From Rotaria socialis (taxonomy: Eukaryota > Rotifera > Eurotatoria > Philodinida > Philodinidae): a stretch of 64,000 nt of DNA. The translations under genes and the position numbers were made by a program. The stretch spans positions 18,352 to 82,351 of the forward strand of contig CAJNYU010001185.1 of the NCBI GenBank assembly GCA_905331475.1, written 5' to 3'. Numbering within the stretch: the stretch's first letter is position 1; every line of letters begins with the position of its first letter. The notes beneath the pieces were generated by a model that did no database searches, was not told the DNA's origin, and was given only the letters and a program-made list of their open reading frames with translations. Below, in pieces: positions 24,519 through 34,343 of this stretch.

Positions 24519-26162
24519 TCATGTTGGGATTGTTCCAAAGAGAGCACGAGCGACAGGAATATCGAGTACAACAATTGCTAATACATATGTTGCATTGTCT
24601 GACATTTTAGGATCAACAAAGCTTATGTCGTTACCTTCAAAAATGCACTTGAAGTTAAATCTTTTCTTTTTATATGAAATAAAATGGAAAAACGAGTTCA
24701 TCATGATTCTTGTTTTGTTTTTCTTAAGCATATAAAGTTGGGTCAATTAACAACACTTCGAATAGGTCACGATAATAGTGGTAAAATGCCTCGATGGAAT
24801 ATTGATCATGTTCTTGTTCGAAATCAATTCACTGGCAGTGTTTATCGGTTTGTTACTTTAATTTTTTTCTTAGCTCTTTTATTTGAATTTCTATGTTGTC
24901 GTTTAATCAAAATAGATTTCCATGTCGACGATGGTTAGGCAAAGGCATTGATGATGATAGTTTGGAATGCCTTATTTTTGTTGATTCGACTTATTGATTT
25001 GAAATGAATGAAAATAATCGTAGCAATGAATTTTTTTGATTCTGATTCATCATCTCAATTAATGACAACAAGCTTCATCGATGGAGGATCTCAAGCAAGT
25101 TTATCAACTCTAGGACGATCTCAATCGCCTAGTTTACGACGTGTCAATTATCGGAGTAAGATATATTTTAGTATTTCTATTTTGATTTATGACAATATTA
25201 TTGTTACATGGACGTCCCCTACACATTTTTTCTTGAGATGGCTTTCGGATAATTTTCATCGTCGTAAGAATTGCATGAAATAATGATTTGTGTATTTTTT
25301 GTTGACATCCCAGCACACTACCGCTGCTATTGGTCTAGCAATCGATCTTTTTCTTTTGTCTAATCGATGATGTTTCATTTGATTCTGTTTAATATTTAGA
25401 AACTCAATCAACTCAACTTGCTGATGATATTTATGAATTGTTGTGTCAATCTATTAATCAATTAGTTAAATATTTCCATGATGCAGAAAAAAAAGTAATT
25501 TAAAAAAAGATTTTTTAAAAAAGAAAAAAAACTTCGACTAAAAATAATTATTTAGAGAGGATTGATAACACCAATATTATGTGGGCGACGATGGTCTTGT
25601 CAATGCATTAGAAAAGACTCTCTCCTATGGTCTTAGAAAAGCAACTGGTAATGTTCCATTTTTTGGTGGTGGGCGGAAACGATATATTTAGAAGTTTTTA
25701 CGTACGCATTTAATTCTTAACTTTTCCTTTTCATTGATATATTTCTATTTAGTTAAAGTATGTGATGAATATTATGCATGTCGTTCACAATGGTAGCATA
25801 CGAAAACGGAAAAGATAATTATTTGTTATATAAATGGTGTTCGATCAATTGAAAAAGCTCTTCCTACATTTGGTAAAGATGGTCGCTTTCAAAGTTGGCG
25901 TTGTTTACCTTGCAAGTATGTGTTAGATTCTTTTGTTTATCATTATTGACTATTTCTTTTTAGACTTCATCTATTATCATATTGGTTTCAATTATTGAGT
26001 CAATGTAGTAATGCATGTCTAATACAATTTGATGATCCATTGAATAATAGCTTCCGTAAAGAGAAACTTAATCCATTTATTATCAATATTTTAGAACCTG
26101 TGAGAGATTTTGATTTTTCTCATTTGAAACCCGCATTGCTCAAAGGAATTGCTGACGTTTGA
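24519..26162 (+). pseudogene. Decayed 3' end of a DENND5-type gene (PLAT and second RUN domain)
   Basis: DENND5 proteins are Rab guanine-exchange factors ordered DENN, RUN1, PLAT, RUN2. Here only PLAT onward is found. PLAT includes IANTYVALSDILGSTK, LGQLTTLRIGHDNSG and PCRRWLGKGIDDDSLE. A Ser-rich linker follows, then RUN2 (INQLVKYFHDAEKKRGLITP, EKALPTFGKDGRFQSW, LHLLSYWFQLLSQC) and a normal C-terminus ending LLKGIADV-stop. Lesions are an in-frame TGA (24995-24997), a +1 shift in a T run (25031-25037), an extra base near 25585 that breaks CG-DDGLVNALEKTLSYG, and an in-frame TAG (25794-25796) before HTKTEK. The joint between the first two PLAT exons is also out of frame. No DENN or RUN1 sequence lies upstream. 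This looks like a truncated, disabled duplicate; introns are retained, so it is not a processed copy. Confidence 0.85.
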
Positions 26163-28086
26163 ATTATGTGTATATATACATAGTGTGAACTATTTTTATT
26201 GTATTTGCCTGTGTGTTAAGTCGAGCAAACAGTGATATGCACAAAACCGAATCGGCCTTATCTTCGCAATAAATATTTATTTTCTCTTTTTCTGTCTCGA
26301 AAAATATGCATCAACTATTGCATTAATGGTCATTTCTTATTTGAATCAAAATGAATAAGATTAGTTTTTTTTTATCACTGGGAAGGAAGAGAACCTAATT
26401 GAATTGTCTTCTCAAGTTTGATGACGTTATTGGATATAAAATAATTTTAAATCTTTCATATATCTTAAAAGTAATTCAAATAATTCAAGATGATGTTGTA
26501 TTTAATGATACTTGCTCATAGATACCATGCAGGTTGGTTTGAGTCACAAGTAAACTTGAATTATTTATAGTTGTACAATTTGTTATGTCTAGCTTTTATT
26601 TCACCAAAAAAGAACCACCATGTAGATGAATCGGATATATATATCGACCAGAAACAATAAAAGAGAGAGATAGCAGAAGGAGATCGAGAAAGAGAGAAAA
26701 CACGAACACTATGTACTTGAACATATAACATGAAATGGAGAACATTTCGATGTCCTCGAATAAACGAAAGAGGAATAAAAAAACAAAGTGAAGAGAATAT
26801 ATTTATCGATCGGAGTATGGATAGAAAGATAAAGAATGATAGTACCAGGGCATTAAGCCTATCTGCTGAGCTGCGATTCGACCTATATTTCCTATAATTC
26901 CTATATTTTCAAAAAAGTTCTATTTTTGTCCTATATTTTCCTATATTTTATCGAAAAAAGTAGAAAATATCCGAAAACCTCTCAATTTTGCTATTGTCTT
27001 TAGGTGGAAAAAAACTTTTAATGTGTATAATCATGTGTTTTGGGCAAATTGTTGTATTATAGTGACATTTGTTTTAAACAATATTTTTCCTTTCGCCTAT
27101 ATTTAGTGGACTGACTGAGAAATTGTGTAATGCTAAGTACAAAATACAAAATAGTTCAAAAGAAAAAAACATTCACAAAGTGATCATGTACTAGCTTCGG
27201 GTTTTTAGTGAAGTTTTAGTTAGATATAAAAACTTTATATATATATGCCCCCTGGAAAAAATAAGTTTCACTCTGTATTTTGAGGATATTGTTACCAAAA
27301 GAACATATTTTTTAACAAGGAACGGCATATTCTGAAAGCCCGTGTACGCCATCCTGTGTATATGCATTTTCATTTACACCTATTTATTACCAGAAAAAAT
27401 TGAGTTATGATAAAATACAAAATAAACTTGTGGAAAATAATAAGCGATGAATGCTGACTATCAGGACAATCAAATTAGGTTGAGATTTTTTGGGAAGTCA
27501 TGTCCGTAGTCTGCAACGTCTTCTTTCATTATAAGAAATAGTATTTGTCTTTTTCAAAGCTTATGATCTACTTTATTGTTATTTATCGATTTGTGAAAAA
27601 CTTTTATAATGATTCTCGAATTAACGACTTATTTCAGTAGGAAAAATTACATAAGGATCTTGGCTACGGTTGAACTGTTTATAACAGCTTCATTAAAACG
27701 CTTTTCGAGCAGAGCAGTTAAAAAACACCAAAACAATTGAACAGAAGCGGCGTATAAAATGTTCTCTCTTTTTGTCATTTTTTTTATCGAAAATCCTATA
27801 TTTTTGACAACCTTGGTCCTCTAAGGATTCCTATATTTTTAAAAAAGTGCAATCGGAGGCCAGCCTATCTGACTTAGCACAATTACTCTCAGTATTTAAT
27901 AATTCTGCATTGCTGGAAATTGACTGAAAAAATATATAGGAATCACTTGTTGTTGGCGTTAAGTTTTTATCTACGTTTTTTTTAACTGATGTATTTTGTT
28001 AGAGGTGATGCTTGTTGTCATAAATTATATTAACTAATCGCACAAAGGCTAAGGTTCGCATCTTTCTAATTGTATTTGCTTTAGCA
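26163..28086. other. Non-coding DNA after the DENND5 remnant
   Basis: No gene is seen. It contains GA-rich simple sequence near 26.66 kb and a block of about 1 kb flanked by a 10-bp direct repeat (listed separately). Confidence 0.45.
26856..27871. mobile_element. Possible 1-kb insertion flanked by direct repeats
   Basis: AGCCTATCTG occurs at 26856-26865 and again at 27862-27871, with further similarity beyond (CTGAGC / ACTTAGC). Just inside each end is a related sequence: ATTCCTATATTTTCAAAAAA near 26898 and ATTCCTATATTTTTAAAAAA near 27830, in direct orientation. That suggests terminal direct repeats of a small non-autonomous element or a solo remnant. No coding capacity was found. Confidence 0.4.
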
Positions 28087-28371
28087 CCCAGGTCGAAGCA
28101 ACCGACCCGGGAAACGGCCGGTTCCCGCGCATTCCCGCGATTTCACGGAAGCAGTATTCCGGATCGAGAAATCTACGAATTTTCCTGTAAATTCCGCAAA
28201 GTTCCTGTTGGTTACCGCCGGAAATCACCGGGAAAATCCGTCCCGGAATCCTGCTTCTAGGGTCCGATGATATCCGGCGTTTTCCTGCACGTTCCGATGC
28301 GCTTCCAGTATGTTTCTGGCCGGTTCCAATGAAATCCGCTCATTTCTGGAGGCCGGAAACATCGTCCTGGG
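28087..28371. mobile_element. GC-rich CCCAGG-ended element built of TTCCGG-like words
   Basis: An abrupt island of roughly half G+C in AT-rich DNA. The ends are CCCAGGTCG on the left and CGTCCTGGG on the right, an inverted pair with one mismatch. The interior is filled with close variants of TTCCGG, TTCCCG and TTCCTG on both strands. There is no reading frame with family signature. The left end matches the element at 59870 (ACCCAGGTCGA) and begins like the foldback at 30669. Confidence 0.65.
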
Positions 28372-28664
28372 CACGATCATCGTAAACGTATAAGTATAGA
28401 ATAGAAAAAGCATCGAGGTGTTAGATATTATTTTTCTTCCGTTGTGATCGAGTTTAATTTGCTTCTGAGCGGCAGACGGAAAAAATCAAACTAGCTGACG
28501 AATAATGCGTCGATCTTGCATATATATATAATTGGTGGTGATGAATTCTTTCGCATTCTATTTCGTGCCTTTCATTGTTTTTCTTTCTCGTCTACAGATA
28601 TATTTTCTTCAATTATAAACAAATAATCATTAAAACTTTTAAATTTTATCAAATAGATTTGATA
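28372..28664. other. Upstream flank of the four-exon unknown gene
   Basis: About 290 bases of mixed sequence with no exon; presumably the promoter and 5' UTR of the gene starting at 28665. Confidence 0.4.
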
Positions 28665-29405
28665 ATGAAACGACCCTACTATTACAGCAAAAATGGTGAA
28701 TCAATTGTAGAACCTAGTACAGCAGCTGTATGTATATGTGTCCTTCACTTATGTTCTTACTTGTCTAATAAACATGTGCATTAATGAAGAAGTAAGTGGT
28801 TGAGATTTAGAAGTGTTCTCGATATTCCCCAGGAACTTTGAAAATCAAAAGCTTGTCATTATAAAATCATAAAACGAATATTAATTTTGATGTTTTCCAA
28901 TTTCATCCATGAACTTGAAAAACATCAAAATTACTGTCCACCTCATCATCAAAAATACCTTTTTTCATGTTTTTCAAATCAATTCTTTTATATCTTTGTA
29001 GCAACGTCGGGTTATTTCAAGTACAATTACTGGTCAAATTTACAATATCATGGGTGATGAATGGCAAGGTAATGAAAAATATATGATATCTCTTCATTGT
29101 AAACAATTTCGAATTTCGTAGAATTAGCAGATGCATTGCATCAATTGGCGGTAGCTCATGGTGCCGTGAGTCAGATCGAATTGGATGATCCACGTGTCGG
29201 TGATCTTTGGCTCGATTTTTTTATTGGGTAAGATTTTTCATCTATTGATAATTTTTAAAGGATAATTTTTAGATATGATGATGCTGGTAGTGCTAAAAAA
29301 TTCGTTAATTATCTTGAAGCTTTAAATAAAATTCAACCATTAAATCATATTCGTATGATCGAGTATGCTCCAGGACCAAATCCTCAACCGCAACCAATTA
29401 TTTAA
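28665..29405 (+). CDS. Uncharacterised 122-aa protein, four exons
   Basis: Exons 28665-28727, 29002-29068, 29122-29227 and 29273-29405 splice with canonical GT-AG borders into an intact 122-aa frame. I do not recognise the family. Visible features are a basic start (MKRPYYYSKNGES), RRVISSTITGQIYNIMGDEW, then LADALHQLAVAHGAVSQIEL, then GYDDAGSAKKFVNYLEALNKI, and a Pro/Gln-rich tail ending QPQPII. The alternation of helix-like and strand-like segments (AHGAVSQIEL followed by LWLDFFIGYDDAGSAKKFV) resembles an RRM or other alpha-beta ferredoxin-like fold, but that is only an impression. There is no signal peptide or membrane segment. It sits intact between two decayed genes and directly before a tandem array. 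Confidence 0.75.
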
Positions 29406-29414
29406 ATCTTAAAT

Positions 29415-30065
29415 TTTTGGTTTTCGTCATTATGTATTGAAACAAACCAATCAATGATAATGAACATTTTGTTATTTCTTTTGTGGTTGTGGGTAGAAAC
29501 AAAAAAAGCAATTAGTTGTTTATTTCTTCTTTTTACCGTTATGCGTTAAAAAAATCCATTGATTAAGATTTGGTTATCTTTTTTTCTGCTACCTGTTTAA
29601 TTAAAGCAATCAACTGATTTACGTTTTTTTTGTGGTTATGCCTGCAAACACGTAATCAATTGCATGCTCAGTTTTTTTTGTGATTATTCCTTGAGACATT
29701 AACACTTGATTATTTCTTTTTTTGTGATCGTTAGTTTAAACTAAAAAAATCCACTAATTTACTTGTTCTTCTCTTTTTTGGTTATACGTGTTTACATGCA
29801 AACATTTATAATTGATCACTTTGTGGTAATGCGTGAAAACACTAAATCGATTGATAACATTCGGATATTTTTCTTTTGTGATTATCTGTTTAAACTACAA
29901 AACATCAATTGATTTACCTTTTCTGTTCTTTGTGGTTATGCGTGTTTCTACGTAATTACTTGATTGTTAACTTTTTTCTTATGATCCTACATTGAAACAA
30001 AAAACAAGCAATCAATCATTCTTGACATTTTTTTTTCATTTTATATTAAACCAAAAAACAAATAT
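29415..30065 (+). repeat. Highly diverged tandem array, about 12 units of 45-60 bp
   Basis: Units share a core near TTTTGTGGTTATGCGTG, then an A/C-rich ACAAAA-type segment, then AATCAATTGAT. Cores are recognisable at about 29421, 29481, 29535, 29575, 29631, 29679, 29724, 29778, 29822, 29877, 29932 and 29979. Unit length and sequence vary widely, so the array is old. It begins within about 15 bases of the stop codon of the preceding gene and may form part of its 3' UTR. Confidence 0.75.
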
Positions 30066-30668
30066 TTGAGAAAGGGTCCACGATACCACTAATGATAGAT
30101 TGATCTTCTGTGTATATTTCCATAATTATTCTAATATTACTTACTTTTTGATTGATAAAAATTGATAGCTCCTTTTTTATTAGCTCAGGAAGAGAAACGA
30201 TTTTGAATTCTGTAACCATAATTGTTGAAGCAAAACATGCAAATTGCAACTTTCCTATGTAGAATTAATAGCTGGATTATGAGAAGAACGAGATCATTCA
30301 ATGCAAACCTGCCAAGTTTTTCTTATTAGAATTGATTGATACATATTATTATTGATGTCATATTTAACATATTTAAAAAAAACATTCTCAATTTTGAACG
30401 GATACATAGTCAATTAAATATTACTAGTCCAAACAGTTAATTTATCTGTCTTAATTAATCTTTACATGTAGAATGATTATTCGTCTATAGTTCAACGAGA
30501 TTCACAAGTCCAATGGTTATATAGATAAATAATAAACGGTTACCTTAAATAACAATAACTTTTTTTTAGTATTGGTATTCAATTGAATATGTTTTTGACT
30601 GAATAGATAGCTAAAAGATTAATGCAAACAAATAGATATGTACAACGAAACGTGGTGAATGAAAACCT
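30066..30668. other. Non-coding DNA after the tandem array
   Basis: Nothing recognised in this AT-rich 600 bases. Confidence 0.4.
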
Positions 30669-30924
30669 CCCAGGTCAAACAATCAGACAGTAAGATCTTC
30701 TACGATCGTATCTCTGATCTTATATGATCTTGTAAGATCAGATGAAATCATACGAAAAATCATAAAGCCAGATCGTCGTATCAATGCGAACTGTAAGATT
30801 TCTGTAAGATCTTACAAGAATCTTGAAATCTTACAGTACGAATTGATACGATAATCTGGCTTTATGATTTTTCGTATGATTCAATCTGATCTTACAAGAT
30901 CTGTGTCTGATTTTTTCACCTGGG
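30669..30924. mobile_element. Foldback element: full-length imperfect palindrome
   Basis: Starts CCCAGGTCAAACAATCAGAC and ends with GTCTGATTTTTTCACCTGGG, its inverted counterpart. The symmetry continues through the whole element: CATACGAAAAATCATAAAGC on the left is mirrored by GCTTTATGATTTTTCGTATG on the right, closing on TGTAAGATCTTACA at the centre. The total is about 256 bp with arms of roughly 115-120 bp and few mismatches. There is no coding capacity. The variant word TAAGATC/GATCTTA recurs many times in both arms. Confidence 0.85.
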
Positions 30925-31147
30925 TTGTAATGATATCGGGCGATGTTTACTTCAATTGTTTTGTAAATATAGTTGGTTTTCTTGATTAGACACAATGATA
31001 TTACAATGATTGATGAAAGAGTGCTCTTGTGTTTAGATTATTTAGAGTAGGAGAATGATAAGTTAAATTGCACTCACACATCAATAAAAAGTTCCGTGCA
31101 ACAAAAACAAGTAGACTAATAAAATTTAAAAATGTATTTTTTTTCAT

Positions 31148-32590
31148 TTATCCTACCGCTGAGGCGATAACTTGCACAGCTGATTCATCGGTTGAACGTC
31201 TTGTTAATTGCATTGTTATAGCTTATGCTCCCGGATCTGCTGATGTTCTACCTAATGCCATTTTCGCTCGAACAAGTACATCATGTTCACCACGATAAAC
31301 ATCCGCTAAATAAAGTACATGTAATACTTTGCCTTCTGGAACTTTGTCTGATCATTCACAAGCTAGCATGCCCATGTAACTTATTATCTTCTTCACACAT
31401 TCTATAATAAACGTAAAATTAAATAATAAAAAGGGAAAAGATAAAAATTAATAATAACTTTCAACTGTTGGAATTGGTAATGTATATATATCTTCAAGTT
31501 CATTTTCAACTTCAATTTCATCACACGAAGCAGACCAATTTGGTTTAAGTACTTTTTGTGCATGATCACTAACGGTAATTTCAATATCTTCAAGCTATAA
31601 AAACAAGAAAAAGAAATCACTATCGAATAAATAACAGAAAAATACGAATCTCAAATTCGGCAGCATAATCTTCTTCATCGTCGGGTACACCTACCTGTAG
31701 CTGGATCACAATCTTTAACTCTCTATTTCATTGTACATACCAATGTATCAGTTACAGCTGATGTTATCATCAGGTAATTTAACTAATGCATACGTTGTAC
31801 CCGTATCATTACATTTAATAATTGGACATGGAATATAATTAACAACTTCAAAACTTTCACCAGAACCATCCATTTGAACAGTAACTTTCTCTAATAATTG
31901 ATTATTTAATGCATTATTTATATCAAACTAGATCGAAAAACAATATATAATAATAAAGCAAGGAAATTAGTAGAATCTTTACTTGAAAAACAATATAATG
32001 ACTAAAAAGCATCTTTAATTCATCGTACAACATATTCAACTTCATGGTCAGTGAAATAAGCAGCTAATGATGATTTGAATATGGGACCCAAATGAGCAAA
32101 TTCTGGTATAGCCAACAATTTTTCATACGTATCTTCTCGGTTTGTTTTCGTTTCAGTTCCTGCTCGTGGAAGACCAATACCAATACTTATATCCGCTAAA
32201 TCAGAAAAAAACAATCCTCATTAAATAATAAAAATTAATTTGAATATTCAACCTTTAGGCTGTTCAACTGGAACCGTTTCAGTAAGTACTGATGGAACAT
32301 CAAATGGTTTAGTTGTTGGTTTCATCGTATTACGATGTAAAAGACCTTCAACAGGTGATAATGATACGTTCATTGGTGAACCATCAAATATTCTATTTTA
32401 TTTTATTCAATTTATCTATTATACTTACAATTGAGAACATAAGTTGAATTAAGTCCTTTATCATTTTGTTTTAATAATTGTTAATAAAACGTAGCACAAT
32501 CACGAACTTCATCATCTTGATCACGTGTTGTTCGTTGTAAAAGTACCAAAATATTCGGTAATAATTCTTCGGATGGTGTGAGATTGGATA
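31148..32590 (-). pseudogene. Decayed 3' portion of coatomer gamma subunit (COPG)
   Basis: Gamma-COP is a COPI coat subunit on Golgi vesicles. Reading the minus strand gives, in order: [21 protein letters not shown] (end of the HEAT region), NTMKPTTKPFDVPS, PEFAHLGPIFKSS with [57 protein letters not shown] and [14 protein letters not shown]. It ends with a recognisable C-terminus, IASAVG-stop. In-frame stops interrupt it: TAA at 32481-32483, TGA at 32020-32022 (then a TAG), TGA at 31352-31354 and TAA at 31223-31225. Intron borders survive. Sequence upstream of about 32590 is missing and is replaced by a small TGTGGG-type insertion. It is a truncated, non-functional duplicate. Confidence 0.87.
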
Positions 32591-32644
32591 GGGGTGTCAC
32601 CCTTCTTTTAGTCTACACCCCCACCTCCCACACCCACACCCCGG
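32590..32644. mobile_element. Short GGGGTGT-ended insertion with telomere-like repeats
   Basis: About 55 bases starting GGGGTGTCACCC and ending CCCACACCCACACCCCGG. The minus strand reads GGTGTGGGTGTGGGAGGTG, nearly identical to GGTGTGGGTGTGGGAGATG inside the ELL-intron element. TGTGGG is the telomeric unit reported for bdelloid rotifers. It marks the point where the COPG remnant is truncated. Confidence 0.5.
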
Positions 32645-34343
32645 TAGATGATTAATCTTAAACAGTACAGCTAATGAATCTATATTGGGAGTTTTCTCAG
32701 AGATTTTCTTTGACGCACAGATATTCATACTTTTAAATAGAAGATAAATCTCTTTATTATCTTTAAAAGAGAAAATTTAGAACTAAATTGTTTGTCAATT
32801 ACCGAAGATATCAGATGAAGCAATATATTACAGTTAATATTCTTATTTCACACATTTTCATTTTTGTGAGTTAGAAAGAAATATACAAAAAAAAATCTTC
32901 CAAATGAATCAAATGATTATGTCAAAATAATGTTCAGCTTCAATTTTCTCTTGAAGGTGAAACAGATAATAATTAATGCTCAAAAGATTAAGCTTCACAG
33001 TTTCGTTCAAATTCTTTTAAATTTTTTCTAGAGATCATTTTGACATCAATCGAGGATAAAACGATATAAGAGATTAGTAAATTAATTGAAAACATTTCAG
33101 GTTGAATCGGAGAAAGTCAATTGTCAACATCATGGTAGTTCTACCAGAAATCTCATCAATACGGTGACTATCAGCATCCAAGCTAAAACTTTCTGTAATT
33201 GAAGGACTCGCTACTATAAGACCTATCGTTAAAAAATTCATAGAAAAAGTTCGTTAGCAACAGGTTTTTTGTTTTGACCAAAATGTATCATCTTTCGACC
33301 AATGATCATAATTTTCGTCATTTTGTGGTAGCAACTTTTTTCGATTAAGAAACACTATAATTCGGATTAAATATACTAGTGTATAGTACTAAGTTAGTAG
33401 TTTCAGTTCATCAATATATCGGTCGGTTCATATCTGTAATATACGAATTTTTTCTATGGGTAAAAATGCAAAAGTAGCAAAAATAGGCTTTTTTGTGATG
33501 TTATTTTTCACATTATAATATACCGATTAACCATTCGTTTTCATATTATTATATACTTACTTCGAACGCCACCTAGATAGGATTTTGATCAAAACGAAAT
33601 AAAACGTGCTTTTTCTTTGTTTGAAAAATCAATTTTGTTGATTGCATAACAAATAATGAAAGTTGTACCTTCCGTTCGGTATCAGATAAAATGACAAATA
33701 TTGCAGATTCAATTGCCTATTTTTCTGACTAAATCACACCGACATCTCTCAATAGAATATCAAACACGTTGCACCGCAGTAAACAAAGATTTTCATTAAA
33801 ATTTCAGGATTTGTACAGCTTATAATTTAATAGTTTTGATAAAAATGTTTTTAGTAAAATTTATGTTTTCATTAGGATAGGCCCAAGTATTAGCAACAGT
33901 GGAACAAAGTACCTTAAAAAAAAACTTCATAAATATCTTTTGATCGATTTCTATACTAAAACGAGGTCGAAAAGAAAAGTCAATAAAATACTCAAGTTTC
34001 TCGTAACGTGGAACATCTAGCTATAATAATTTTGATTTTAATTCGAACGTGTGAGTGTGAATCTTCTCTTTGAAGCATCCATATTTAGACATCGATAAAT
34101 TAAATTGACTTTTATTTAAAATCTGCCAAAGCTATGACGTGATCTAAATCTTGTTCATAGTATATTGACATTTTATTTTCTCATGAATTTCTCTTTCTAT
34201 CAGATATATATATCTGATAGAAAAGCAAAACCTATTTATAATAGAATAGTTTATTGAAAATATCATCGTTGACATTTTTTTTTCTGAAAATATTTAAATT
34301 CGAGTTTCGTTCTTTGTTTTTTTTAAAGTGTAAACTAAACATT
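32645..34343. other. Non-coding DNA between the COPG remnant and the LETMD1-like gene
   Basis: 1.7 kb with no exon or clear repeat structure. Nothing recognised. Confidence 0.4.
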
